Numbered from the stretch's first letter, positions 54,178-64,000 are shown. The stretch is 64,000 bases of DNA from Mytilisepta virgata (GCA_028015205.1 CM051520.1:36633528-36697527), one strand, 5' to 3'. Notes: generated by a model not told the origin, from the letters alone. A program made the numbers and translations.

Positions 54178-54260
54178 TCTCGTCTGCACTTCCTGCTTCT
54201 GAAAGGGAGATAACTCGACTTTTTTTTTTGGAGGCCCACCAAAGGTTTCTTGAAACGTAC
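54178..54260 (-). promoter_or_regulatory. Possible UBASH3 5' UTR and proximal promoter
   Basis: On the minus strand CAGGAAGTG (54195-54187) matches an ETS-factor site and lies about 10 bases before the ATG. Just upstream, TCTCCCTTTCAG (ending at 54199) also looks like a splice acceptor, so the start exon may be preceded by an untranslated exon, in which case the promoter lies further right. Neither option can be settled from sequence. Confidence 0.3.
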
Positions 54261-54599
54261 TTTTCCGTTTCTTTTTTCCTTTCTGTCATTTTTTATTCTA
54301 TTGTATTTTTATTTACCTCGCTTATCTTACGAACAAAGTTAACCAACGAAATTTAATGTATAAAGAAACAATGTATTTATTTATTTAGACCAAATACAAA
54401 TTATATGAAGAATATAAGAATTATATTCCTTTATCGATAAAAATCCATTTAATGTGTTCAATCGAATATTCTCTGGCCATCTTTTCTCAAATCAAATAAT
54501 TAAAAACGTATTAAATGTTTTGTTCTTATCTTAATATAAAGACATTTATAATTACTTGACTACCGTGACTGTCTAATGTGATCATTTATACATGTAATT

Positions 54600-54668
54600 T
54601 TTTATTTATTTTTTTTTTTTTGTATTTAAAATATGTCATATTTATGTTATTACACTAATAATCATTTA

Positions 54669-54735
<67 letters not shown>

Positions 54736-54900
54736 CATCATCATCATCATCAAAAATATGTCATATTCATCTTGTTACAGTAAATATTCATACGTATACT
54801 AGAGGGACACATGCCGGGAGATTTAGTATTGTACCAAATATTGTTACACTCTTTAAATAAAACATTTATTATTATTATTATTATTCAGATATTAAAATGT
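54600..54900. repeat. TTA/ATC microsatellites
   Basis: A long ATT triplet run at about 54674-54735 passes into ATC triplets (54736-54752), with a second ATT run at 54866-54886. Between them, ACTCTTTAAATAAAACATTT resembles a LINE tail. The leucine-run frame at 54633-54860 is a shadow of the repeat. Confidence 0.85.
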
Positions 54901-55393
54901 AAGTTTTGATGTTCGATGTCTGTCAGGCTGTTTTCTCCCCCTCAAAACAAACCAGATGTCTATACGTATTTGGTTTTTGTTTTGTTTTTTTTTGTTTTTT
55001 TTTTTTATCAATATAAATCATTTGTTTTCTTGAATGCGAGAATTCACAAAATAACATTGTATGCCCCATTTCACCGCATTGATTTCTAGTTGTCGCATTT
55101 ATTTATTTTTTTAAGTGAAAATTTTTGTCACAATTGCTTTCGAATCAAAACTTATGCACGATTAATTCTTGTCCCTGATCGCGATCGTTGATCTTTCGAC
55201 ATATCACTGATATTGACAAACGTCATAGACAACGTCTGGCGACGACGGAGCTTCGAAGCGCTGACAACATTAAAGGTGTTTTAAAAAACAGTTTTTTTCC
55301 AAGAAGGTAAAATAAGCTACAGTACACAATTCTCCAGTAAGGGGATAAAACGATTGAATCATTATTGCCTAGTAAGTATACTTTTTGTATTTA

Positions 55394-55427
<34 letters not shown>

Positions 55428-57684
55428 TATTAATCACCATATATACAAGAATTTGCAGAATCTATGTTACCTAAAGAATTGTTGCTGAAAGCCAAATAAC
55501 TGCATGCATATATCAATCAATACTTTATATTTATGATGATCAACCTAGTCTGTCTAGCTTCAGAAAAGGCATTGCATTTAAGCTTAAGAAAAAACAAGTA
55601 AACGCCTTCGTCTTCCTTTTATTTCAATGTTAACGATCATTTTCCAAATTAAGTTGCTAAATGTCTTTCAAAATATTACATTAAATTTTAAATTTTAGCA
55701 TTTGAAGAACAAAAGGAAAAACAGTGTTGCATCTAGATATATGTATATCTAACTGAACAATCTAGTAATCTCGAGTTTATTATTTGACCATTTACTACAG
55801 ATTAAAGTCAGCATTACTACTGCAGTACTGGTATATACTGTGTCAGTATAATTTAACAAACGAATATGCTGTGTCATTTCAGAAACAATGCAGAGAAGTT
55901 TTGGTCAGAACGTAATAAGGTTCTTCCAGTCATCTGTGTTCTGTTGGAATACTAACTTACATGTAAGTTTTGGTTTTTATGTTGTCTTGTCTACTTCGGT
56001 TTGTTACTTTGTCCTTCATACATTATTTTCTTGTTGTTTTATATCTACGAATTTCATGCAATTAGGAGCAAAAAAATCTGAATGGGTTCATTATTTATTT
56101 TTCGGACATCAGATACGGTTCCAAAATATCGTTTGTCGTGCGGAAATTCGTGCCTACAGACCACTGGTACATTAGATTAATTATCTCAGAAATTCACTCT
56201 TCACTTCTAACTAAGACTAAGACTAAGATAGGTTTATTGCATAAAGCATTATAATGCTATGGTAATCAAAAGTTATAACAATACAAAGCAACATGACATA
56301 TATAAGTAAATATCTATATATAGTAAGTAAGCTAATTAGCAAAGGAGAAAAAAGAACAGCAAATGTCTACTTAATATAGCAAATTACTGTAATATATAAG
56401 TTCTCCGTTTCCAACTATCATGCAGATATCGGACCAAATTATGAACCAATGAGCTTTTCTATCGGCAAATGAATACCAAAGCGACTAAACAGCAGGAAAA
56501 GTCGTTAAAATCGAAATCTAAGTGCAAGACAAACTCATGAGAATGGAACACAAGAAACAACTGCACGAAACGATGCTTTGCACGTAGAACTAAAAGAAAA
56601 AAAATTATGATAAATTAAATAAAATTAGAACAAGGCAGCTCGGAAACTTAAGCATTATAGAGCAAATGCGAACTTCAACTGACAACCCTGAGTAAAATCA
56701 GGTACTACAAAAGGTAATCATGTCCTGCTCTGTTAACGACACCCGTAAAATTGCCAGTGAGTTGTCAAGTCTGTTGAGGTTTCATATCCTGAAGAACGTG
56801 AAATTAATGTTTTCCTAAGACAAATATAGGATTTAAAATGATAATGAAAGTGATGCATAAGATAATCTTTCTATTTCCATCCAAAGATAATTTGAAACAC
56901 TTGATAGGAATTGAATGGACATTTTTCTTTTTCTTTCATCGTGGTCTTTATAAAAATATCATCAATTGCAGAAAAATGAAAAAGTTAGAAACAGCAATTC
57001 TACGATGCTACAACTTATGATCAAATATACAACAGAGAGAAACGAAACAGAAGATTATACGCAAAAACAACAAAATGAAAAAGAGAAACAACAGTCATAT
57101 ACGGAAAACGCGCAAAAACAAACCTCAGGACAGAAAACAGGTAACACAAATCAAACGTAGATCCACTACAACAGTTGCATTTTTTCTCAAAATTATAAAG
57201 TATGGAAAGAGAAATATCAATCCTTAACGAAAGAAATTTCTTTATTTATTATCAATAATAAAGTTAGGCCACACCAAATTGATATTAAGTTCTTTGTATT
57301 TCGCCGCTCCAATTTTGAACCATGTAAATTTTAAGAAGAAAAGATAATTTTTGCCGCTTCATTTTGCAAAAATGATGAACAGTTGTCCAAATTCCTCATT
57401 TTTAAGAAATAAAAAATAAAATGTGTTTGCCCGCTCCTTAAATCTTGTAAATAATGGGATTTTTCCTATGTTTGCAATATTTTAGTTAAAAAATGTGTGC
57501 CGCATGTAAATTTGATCTTCGCCCGAAAAAGTTCTCAAGAAAAATAAAGTTTCGCTTGCCTGTACCTATTTTGCCGTCCAAAAATCCAAAGAAAAAACAA
57601 TCAGTTTAGTGTGGCTTTAATGTAATTTACACGACACGCGTTCATAAGTCGATGCAAAAACGAGACCTCCAAATATTTATACAT
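54901..57684. other. Intergenic, no supported gene
   Basis: A further ATT run lies at 55396-55430. An open frame at 55888-56175 follows a CATTTCAG acceptor-like site and starts MQRSFGQNVIRFF, but has no domain. Positions 56215-56275 (AACTAAGACTAAGATAGGTT, TTATTGCATAAAGCATTATA) look like a retroelement edge. 57250-57620 is AT-rich and repeats TTTGCCGC phrases. Nothing else was recognised. Confidence 0.45.
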
Positions 57685-57734
57685 TGTGTACAATTGTAAA
57701 ATCGCATACTCTAGGCATCATACTGTTACTATAA

Positions 57735-57905
57735 AAAGAATACTCGATTCCTTCCATGCACATGTGAGCTTTATAATTAGTTCAAAGTTTAACTTTAACT
57801 TTCCTATTGTTAATCTCCCTTTCTTAAGCGACAATATCCAGAGAAAATTGCCTACGTATGGCGCTACATTTCTCAGTTTATTGGATACCCGAGAGAGACT
57901 CTGAG
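57735..57905 (+). pseudogene. Second reverse-transcriptase C-terminal remnant
   Basis: FNFNFPIVNLPFLSDNI followed by TYGATFLSL parallels the [16 protein letters not shown]...AYGVYVSQL segment at 38484-38880. A possible continuation (NQGFYQ) is near 57975 after a disrupted stretch. Strongly decayed. Confidence 0.65.
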
Positions 57906-58429
57906 ATGATAGAGAGGGAGACAGTAGAGGGGAGAGAGATAGAGAATTAATGTTGACATAAAAGCGATTGAATCAGGGTTTTTATCAGATTGCTGTCATT
58001 ACGACTGAAATTCATCGCTGTTCGTTACGGATGTATGAATGTTCATATATCAAAACTGACACAGGACTTGGTTGCATGTCGAAACACCGTGACGATGTTC
58101 TTCTGATTTTTGGAATCACCAGATTGACTCCAATGGACGTTTCTATTCTGGTTTAACCGAATTCTTGATTTTAATATCGTTTTGTTCACCATCTTCCCAA
58201 GTGAGGGATTTACAAGTTACGCTCCCCATAAAGTTCGCAATCTCTTTACTTTGGAAGGTTATTCTTGGACGTTTATCTTCCTGAGCATATCCATTTTTTG
58301 TGTGTGTTTCTTGTTTTGTTTTTTTCACCACACACATATTACAACAACAAACATTACACAGATTATTTATTTATAAATTTTGATCATATTTATCATATAT
58401 ATATACACGTTAATGGTTGTATATTTCAT

Positions 58430-58515
58430 ATTTCGAGGACCCTCAGGAAGATTAGTTTAGGCTAATGAGGCAATCCTCTTTAAATAAAGATTATTTATTT
58501 ATTTATTTATTTATT
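58430..58515 (+). repeat. LINE-type 3' tail with ATTT microsatellite
   Basis: TTAGGCTAATGAGGCAATCC, TCTTTAAATAAAGATTATTT and then an ATTT tetramer run. TTTAAATAAAG followed by (ATTT)n is a frequent ending of non-LTR retrotransposons. It plausibly belongs with the remnant at 57735-57905. Confidence 0.6.
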
Positions 58516-58529
58516 TTATTTATATATAG

Positions 58530-58798
58530 ATGAAAAACAGCGAAAAGACAAGGAAGAAGTCAAAAGAATAGTGTCTTTACGTTTGTTCCTGAAATGTTTA
58601 AGAAATAGCATAAAGACAAAGGAATCCAGAAATGTTTTATTTATGGAGTCATATAGATATTTTTGGAATTTCTTGTTCGGATCAGCTGCAGCGAAGGCTA
58701 GAATGGATAATGAAGAAGACGACTTTGACTTCGAAGAATTTGACTTTAATTTTCAGAATGATTTTTATTCTTTTAACTTTGACTTCGAGGAACTTTAA
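58530..58798 (+). CDS. Weak exon candidate: basic N-part, DF/EF-rich tail
   Basis: After TTTATATATAG (acceptor-like) an open frame reads DEKQRKDKEEVKRIVSLRLF, then ESYRYFWNFLFGSAAAKARM and an acidic-aromatic tail NEEDDFDFEEFDFNFQNDFY before TAA. It would be about 89 residues, the end of a protein whose other exons were not found. The tail overlaps a 73-74-bp tandem repeat, which argues for caution. It may be a chance frame ahead of a minisatellite or a young lineage-specific gene. Confidence 0.25.
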
Positions 58799-58897
58799 TC
58801 TTTTCGAAGAATTTGACTTTACTTTTCAGAATGATTTTTATTCTTTTAACGTTGACTTCGAAAACCTTTAATCTTTTTGAAGAATTTGACTTGATGT
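58733..58897 (+). repeat. 73-74-bp tandem repeat (GAAGAATTTGACTTTA)
   Basis: GAAGAATTTGACTTTAATTT at 58733 recurs at 58806 and, truncated, at 58879. Copies differ at a few positions. Because the period is not a multiple of three, successive copies are read in different frames. Confidence 0.8.
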
Positions 58898-59659
58898 TTT
58901 ATGATATAATTTTTATAATGTGTTATTTTGTATTGATATATATACAATTAAATCATGCAATCATACTTGTATATGTATACAGTTTAATATTGTACCATTC
59001 TTGAAATCCATACAATGTAAAAACATGTGTTCACAGCATTAATGATTGCTCGAAGGCACATAACACACAACAAAAACAAAGCCTTACTGGGTTTCTTTTG
59101 CTCTGCATACAGAACTTCTCCAATATTTCCCAGACACCAAACAGCTTTTTATCGTACATTTATGCTGGTTTCAGCAGTTGGACGTCAGATCCAATTTTAA
59201 TTATAAAACTGGGATTTTTTTTTTTGCACGAGATTATATTAATAAAATGGCTCTTTTAAATTTTGAATCATTATCTGCCAAAACCCTACTATATTTCGTT
59301 GCTGTAACCATTAAAAAATATGTTCATCGGGAAACACAAATATATCCTTTTGAACTTCTCAATAATAAGAGGGCATTTCATAAAATATTTCAATATCGTG
59401 GTTTAATTCAAAAACCTTAGGCCTTGAGCACAATTACTATTATATCTACTATATGTACACATCATCTACACAGGTGCTTGAGGACAGGACCCTGTCTTAA
59501 GCCTCTCATAGCCCCCCTCCCCCCCCCCCCACCCCAATCCCTCATTAGCATAAATATCTGTTTTCTAATATTTACCATTTATTACTAATATACCATATCT
59601 TTACTCATAATACACATGTTTACTATCAATGTGCCATAGTCGGATGGCACAGTCATAGT

Positions 59660-60660
59660 AAACATGTGCAAGAAATTTCAATCTAATTCATTTAACCTAG
59701 ATGATTTGTTCAAAAACCTTCAGTGCGAGAAACCCCATCTCAAGTTCACAAAATCAGTTCTTGGTGTTCACAAAAAGAGTGTAAATTTTGCTGTGTTAAC
59801 TGAACTGGGGAGATTTCCCTTACATTTTGACATTGTCAAGTCACTTGTTCAATATTGGTATAGGTTTGAAAATCTTCCAACAAAGTTTGGTCTGCTGAAA
59901 GATGCATATTTATGCAGTCAGAATCTTTATAATAACAATAAACCGTCTTGGTTCTACTTTGTTTCCAAACTGATGGAATATCTTGGTATCAAGGAGGAAT
60001 ATAAAGACTTTGGACAATATAAATTTTTTTAACATATCAAATAAATTCATACAGTACCTCAACAACTGGTATGTAAACAAAGACAATCTTGTTGATGGAA
60101 AATTATCCACTTTTCTAAAGTTTAAGCAAAATTTTGGCTTTGAAAATTACCTCTCTTTAGTAAAAAATGTCGATACTAGAAGATCCCTTTGTAGATTAAG
60201 AATATCCGCTCACAGATTAAAAATCGAAGTTGGTCGTTATACAAATATACCAAGAAGTGAGAGAATTTGTAATAATTGCTCTTCTGGATCTATAGAAGAT
60301 GAGACACATTTCCTTATTTCATGTGATAAATATAAGGATGATAGAAATATACTTTTTGATTTTGTTGGTAATACTGTTCCAAATTTTTCAACACTTGACA
60401 ATGTACAAAAACTAATATTTTTATTAAGCAATGAGGATAGTCAGGCCCTGAATGCCACTGGTAAATTTATTAAAAACAATCTAGGTTAACTTGTATTATT
60501 ATTATTATCTTTTATTTTAAAAAAATCATATTAATGCTATATGATATATTGATGTTTATGTTGTATGACTGTAATTGTACCTATCAATCATTCTCCTTTC
60601 CTTTATATATGTTACCCTCATGCTGCCCCTGTGGGCCCTTGATTGGAATAAAATATGTTG
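59660..60660 (+). mobile_element. LINE 3' fragment with 3' UTR
   Basis: A coding remnant spans 59664-60489 with one frameshift near 60000-60025, followed by a 3' UTR with GCTGCCCCTGTGGGCCCTTG and AATAAA at about 60646. The 5' truncation lies close to the small hairpin. It belongs to the same LINE lineage as 41030-41800 by its C-terminal pattern but is not a recent duplicate. Confidence 0.8.
59664..60489 (+). pseudogene. LINE ORF2 C-terminal region, frameshifted
   Basis: The first frame (59664-60032) has SVLGVHKKSVNFAVLTELGR, then FPLHFDIVKSLVQYWYRFEN, a conserved post-RT segment of non-LTR retrotransposons. The second (59983-60489) continues NKFIQYLNNWYVNKDNL, LCRLRISAHRLKIEVGRYTN and RICNNCSSGSIEDETHFLIS, ending in a CCHC-like knuckle. 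The frame changes by one base near the A/T-rich run at 60024. RT catalytic motifs lie upstream of the truncation. Confidence 0.88.
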
Positions 60661-61066
60661 TAGTTGGAGTTGTGTATTATGAGTAAATATATGGTATATC
60701 AGTATCCTTATGATACAAATAAATGGTAAAAATTAGAAAACGGATATTTATGCTAATGGGGGGGGGGGTGTATGTGGGGGCCCAAGACAGGGTCATGTCA
60801 CTAAATTTAGTTAAAAGTCATTGAAGTTTGAGATTTTATACCAGTTAGATATGTGTTGTCCGTATTTATAGATGTTTAAATAAAAACAAGCTGTTTTTTC
60901 AAGCTTGTAGTAAATCAAGTTTGACTCTTATCTGAAAGGATCAGTTTCTATTATTTCGATGACTACTTTTCATGTTCAAACTCCGTTGTATGGCTTTTCG
61001 ATCATTCTGGCATTTAATTTTCTGCACATATTGTTTCAATAATTTACATGCATTCGCATTGGAAAA

Positions 61067-61165
61067 TCATCAACGAGTTTTTAAAATTCACGTCTTTCCT
61101 GAGTTGAGTGCAGCGGAACGACGGGAAAGACGATGAATTTTTAAAAACGAGTTGAAGATTTCCAG
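61067..61165. repeat. 99-bp foldback (GACGGGAAAGACG)
   Basis: GGAAAATCATCAACGAGTTT ... CACGTCTTTCC pairs with GGGAAAGACGATG ... AAAACGAGTTGAAGATTTCC; arms are about 39 bp and the loop has GAGTGCAGCGGAAC. Just right of it, 61250-61510 has non-AT-rich sequence (GTCACAACAGTGGAGCTGTA, CTTGCAGACAGCTTTTCGAC) that looks like part of a dispersed repeat without a recognised frame. Confidence 0.7.
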
Positions 61166-61510
61166 TTCTTCACTTTTGTGTGAAAGAGGATAAGTAAATA
61201 CTCAATTTTTAGGTTTCCTGTACCTAGGTAAATTCATTGAGCACAGTCGACAAAATGAAATAAGTTCGCCAAAAGGTATGACAAAAGAATTCTGATCGGA
61301 CGTCACAACAGTGGAGCTGTATGGATCCATACACGTGCAACGATCTTCCATGGGTCATCTCCCACTAAAAACAGCCATTTACGGAAGAAAACTTTTCTCC
61401 ACGTTTTCGATAGCATTTCACGGTTAACCTTTGGACAGCTTTCGACCCTGGACTAATAAACACATTTTTCGCCCTCCCGACTTGCAGACAGCTTTTCGAC
61501 TGTAACTTCC

Positions 61511-62333
61511 ACTGTACATTTTGGTTTTTTTTTTCTTCCTCTATAAAACTGAATTAATTGTTAACTGTGTACGCATCCCTAAATACTGAAAGTTATAGAT
61601 TTTAATAAACAATAATAAAGTAAATAATAAAATGTTATATTTTTATAAAACTGTTATATATACACAATATAATGTATTCAGGCAATGTAGTATTAGTATT
61701 ATAGCAGTGAAACTGGTTAAATAATTTTTAAAATTTCTTCAACAGTCACGCACTTTTGAGATAATACCATTTTCAATTATGCGACTAGATTTCAAATCAA
61801 TCGTGGATCTGTATGTCAAGATTAAAATAATTTATCTTTTGGAGGAGTATATGCATTTTTTTCTTCACTGCTAATACATTAATGTTTTAAGAGCTGTACG
61901 GTCTTAATCCCGGAAGCAACAAATGTGTTCAATCTTCCTGCTTACTTTATTAAGATAACATGATCTAAAATCGTATTCAAAAAATATTTTGCATAATAAA
62001 ATGTTCATGATTAATATCATCGAAATATTAAATGAAAAAGTATTGATCTTATTATTTTGTTTTGCTCTTAACTACACTAAGATAATGCGAGAAGCAATAA
62101 CTGTTTACGTATATATCGTCATTTGCTAGTTTTCAACCACATTTTAGTAGCAAAGCAAGATACACCACGAGGTATCGTTGATAAGAATGGTCCTTGGAGT
62201 TAGAAAATAATATCAACATAGGTTCTGCTTAATATTTTAGAATATTCGCTGTTAAACTGGTAGAACTCTTCTGAATTTCCAAGCTGAGTATTAATTGGTA
62301 TAAAAAAATGCAGAATTAAGGAAACGCGTACAA
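61511..62333 (-). other. 3' flank of the downstream minus-strand gene
   Basis: AT-rich. On the minus strand an AATAAA lies near 61949-61944, about 390 bases after the stop at 62334, a plausible polyadenylation signal for the gene at 62334-62996. Nothing else recognised. Confidence 0.35.
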
Positions 62334-62996
62334 TCACTCGTCTCCTATTTTGTCTAATCCAAACTGTACATTGTCATAAATACTCATTTTAGATGATGAC
62401 GTTTGTTGAAATGTCATAGGTCGTCGTTCTGACGGATAAACCAGTGGTTGAGGTTCTGGAATATCATCATCACGTGATAAATTACGCCAAGAAGACTGCC
62501 CTGAACTTCCATGGCTTGAATATGACATCATAGGCGTGGTGTCAAATGTATTGTCATAATCTTCGTTGTACGACGATTTGTAGCCTGTTGGCCTTTGAAA
62601 TTGTGACGTAGTTTTAATCGGATGATGGATCATTTGATCTCGCTGAGTAAGTGTACTGTAAGGAGTAGGTTGTGACTGTTGCATAGAGTATCCGCTCTGT
62701 GCTGTTTTGGGATAATCATAATTGGCATATCCATTTTGTATATTGTACTTCGGATTTGGATATCCATACGGAGGCGGGGCTGGTTTACTGGTTTGGTATT
62801 CCAAGGGAATGATTCTATCTTTAGGTTGATACCCTGGATGTGTAACCATGGTTACATGCTTTTTAGGATAGGTTGCACTATTCTTGCCGTTTTTCAAGCT
62901 CGAAGGTGATGGCGGTGGTTTTTTGTCAATAACTGCATACGTCGGAATGAAATCTGGCTGATCACACTTTTCATGCAAGTCTGCAGCAATACCATC
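62334..62996 (-). CDS. Terminal exon: tyrosine/proline-rich tail, probable adhesion or receptor protein
   Basis: The acceptor TTACTATTGCAG precedes 62996 and the stop is TGA at 62336-62334. The exon encodes 220 residues, phase 0 in: DGIAADLHEKCDQPDFIPTY, AVIDKKPPPSPSSLKNGK, SKPAPPPYGYPNPKYNI, and C-terminal KMSIYDNVQFGLDKIGDE. It is rich in Y, P, S and Q with no hydrophobic segment and looks like a disordered cytoplasmic tail. PPPY fits a WW-domain ligand (PPxY). SIYDNV fits both an ITIM-like S/I/V/LxYxxV and a Grb2-type YxNx site. This resembles tails of Ig-superfamily adhesion proteins, but I cannot name the family. Upstream exons lie right of the window or were not recognised in 63000-64000. 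Confidence 0.75.
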   Translation of the reverse strand, partial: DGIAADLHEKCDQPDFIPTYAVIDKKPPPSPSSLKNGKNSATYPKKHVTMVTHPGYQPKDRIIPLEYQTSKPAPPPYGYPNPKYNIQNGYANYDYPKTAQSGYSMQQSQPTPYSTLTQRDQMIHHPIKTTSQFQRPTGYKSSYNEDYDNTFDTTPMMSYSSHGSSGQSSWRNLSRDDDIPEPQPLVYPSERRPMTFQQTSSSKMSIYDNVQFGLDKIGDE

Positions 62997-64000
62997 CTGC
63001 AATAGTAACAAATGTGACAATTTTTCCATCTAAAAAAAATGTCAACGCTAAAATTATGTAAAATTGAAACTGACAACTTTACCAAAGAGTTTTAATGTCC
63101 TTAAAATTAAAAAAGGCTTTTCACTACTTCTGTTGTGTGTATGTGTCTTTCTGACCTAGAATAAAGGTGGATTATTGAGGACTGTAAGCATATGTTTGTC
63201 CCTACCTACATGTATTTGTGCTCCGCCCAAGCCAGAGCTCTGTATTTTCATTGACCGCCTCTAAATACTGTCATACGTTTTTTGTTTGGAACTGTGTGTT
63301 ACTTTGGGTCTTATGATTACTTTAGTTGTTTTTTTTTGCCACATTTTTTCCGGGGGAGTAACAGAGTGTTTGTCTTGTGGTAGGGCCGTCATTCCTTGTT
63401 CAACCTCTAAATGTAGCCAGTCTTCGCCCATTCTACTCAAAAATAAAGGAGGCGATAAAAAAAAGAAATAAAAACAAAAATTAATGATACTTATATTAAC
63501 GGTAGATTTTCGGATAAATTTCAGAGATCAATGATTATTAATAGAAACAGGTACATACAAAACTATACCTAGACCACAACGATTATGTAATACCTGCTTT
63601 AAGATGAGGGAAATTCTTACTTGACTGCCAAAAAATAAAGATTTTAGAATTACCCTTTTTAATAACATAAAAGATCAATTTAATGACCAAATTTTCTCTC
63701 TAATTCCGTCAGATAAAATAATAATATTACTCAACCATGAAAAACAGCTTTTTACCCTTTTACAATAGTGATTAGCATTGGAAAGTTGAGGCCCATGTTG
63801 GTCAAGGTTCATTGCATCATAAATCTATATTTGTTCTTTTTAATATGTGTCATTGTACATCCATTCTATTTTTGGAACTTAAAAATCGTCTTTTGTCAGT
63901 TTTATACACCGAAAACAAGATTGCTGTTTACTCGAACTTGAATACTTTATGAACTTGCAATAAATTTGTTGTATACTCACAAATGTCTGTGTTTCTTGAT
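62997..64000 (-). other. Intron of the tail-encoding gene
   Basis: A LINE remnant lies at 63553-63772. A plus-strand frame at 63286-63471 has TECLSCGRAVIPCSTSKCSQ and a lysine-rich end, cysteine spacing that may come from a retroelement ORF, but it is too short to assign. No further exon of the minus-strand gene was recognised. Confidence 0.45.
63553..63772 (+). pseudogene. LINE C-terminal remnant, decayed
   Basis: YKTIPRPQRLCNTCFKM, a stop, then LPKNKDFRITLFNNIKDQ and IPSDKIIILLNHEKQLFTLL. The I.R..R.C..C, F...L, and DK...LLN phrases match the C-terminal pattern at 41380-41620 and 60230-60470. At least one in-frame stop; non-functional. Confidence 0.75.

Larger units (their letters stand above)
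46226..53990. mobile_element. Ginger-like element with GGACAATATTTCAT terminal arrays, multiply nested
   Basis: The left end TGTAATATAAAATATTGTCC and the complement of the right end TGTAAAGCAAAATATTGTCC are matching inverted ends. Both are flanked by AGGG (46222-46225 and 53991-53994), a 4-bp duplication. Subterminal arrays (46226-46540 and 53640-53990) repeat GGACAATATTTCAT/ATGAAATATTGTCC in both orientations. Architecture and end type match the Ginger-like element at 24598-26968. The span is 7765 bp, but about 3.8 kb is a hAT-like insert and 1.9 kb a second TIR element, leaving about 2 kb of its own. No integrase motif was recognised, so the family call rests on ends, duplication length and array layout. 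Confidence 0.72.
32430..54064 (-). other. UBASH3 intron 1 (21.6 kb), mobile-element reservoir
   Basis: This intron splits the UBA domain between GFPKQR and EKAIAATG (phase 2). It accounts for one third of the window and contains nested DNA transposons, LINE remnants and tandem composites, listed separately. 35070-37030 and 44500-45550 hold no recognisable gene or named repeat. No additional UBASH3 coding exon is required here because exons 1 and 2 join in frame. Confidence 0.85.
59486..60794. mobile_element. Long inverted repeat flanking a LINE 3' fragment
   Basis: 59486-59615 (CCCTGTCTTAAGCC, a C-run, TTAGCATAAATATCTGTTTT, TACTCATAATACACA) is complementary to 60668-60794 (TTATGAGTAAATATATGGTA, GGATATTTATGCTAATGGGG, a G-run, CCCAAGACAGGG). 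Arms are about 125 bp. Between them are a smaller hairpin (59608-59668, CACATGTTTACTATCAATGT) and the LINE fragment. The simplest reading is a foldback element into which a LINE copy inserted. Confidence 0.75.

Noticed and set aside
54633..54860. Open frame with a long leucine run
   Set aside because: Produced by the ATT/TTA microsatellite.
1..64000. tRNA, rRNA or snRNA genes
   Set aside because: No B-box-like GGTTCGAATCC or other RNA-gene landmark was seen on either strand by reading; a covariance-model scan was not possible.

Overview
The window is animal genomic DNA. It is AT-rich, almost all non-coding, and made of introns packed with transposon remnants and tandem repeats. The exons are short and bounded by GT/AG sites, and reading frames continue across introns. 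The repeat families (mobile elements with internal tandem arrays of about 130-170 bp, tails ending in GTGAGCTAAAAA or in a hairpin around CCCGTCAAAATTTTGACGGG, and many foldback elements) look like those of a marine bivalve, most likely a mussel (Mytilus type). That species call is recognition, not proof.

Two host genes are visible, both on the minus strand. The main one is a UBASH3 (TULA/Sts) homologue that fills positions 54177 down to 4299. Eleven coding exons could be joined with consistent splice phases into 548 codons: a UBA domain (exons 1-2), a 2H-phosphoesterase domain with two HxT motifs (exons 3-5), an SH3 domain (exon 6), a linker (exon 7) and most of the histidine-phosphatase domain (exons 8-11, RHGER motif). 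The last part of the phosphatase domain, about 100 residues with the second catalytic histidine, is not seen and probably lies left of position 1. The second gene is represented by one terminal exon (62996-62334), a tyrosine- and proline-rich tail with PPPY and YDNV motifs; its 5' part lies right of the window.

Layout: 1-4298, repeats downstream of the last UBASH3 exon found; 4299-32429, exons 11 to 2 separated by repeat-filled introns; 32430-54064, a 21.6 kb first intron; 54065-54177, the start exon; 54178-62333, intergenic sequence with simple repeats, retroelement remnants and one weak exon candidate; 62334-62996, the second gene's last exon; 62997-64000, its intron, holding a LINE remnant.

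The most striking feature is the nesting of mobile elements. An element at 46226-53990 has TGT...ACA ends, 4-bp target duplications (AGGG) and terminal arrays of a GGACAATATTTCAT motif. Inside it sit a hAT-like element (47667-51511), which holds a Mutator-like element (47771-50408) with hexamer-satellite ends and a perfect 9-bp duplication, and a separate 1.9 kb element (51699-53607) with perfect 32-bp ends, which holds a TA-flanked foldback. A related element at 24598-26968 has the same architecture with a different motif and carries a Ginger-type integrase remnant split by a further insertion. Other elements are a hAT copy with a transposase C-terminus (17471-19397), four LINE or reverse-transcriptase C-terminal remnants on the plus or minus strand (38.5, 41.0, 59.7 and 63.6 kb) plus an inverted partial LINE copy (44.0 kb), and several families of fixed-head, fixed-tail elements with internal tandem arrays.
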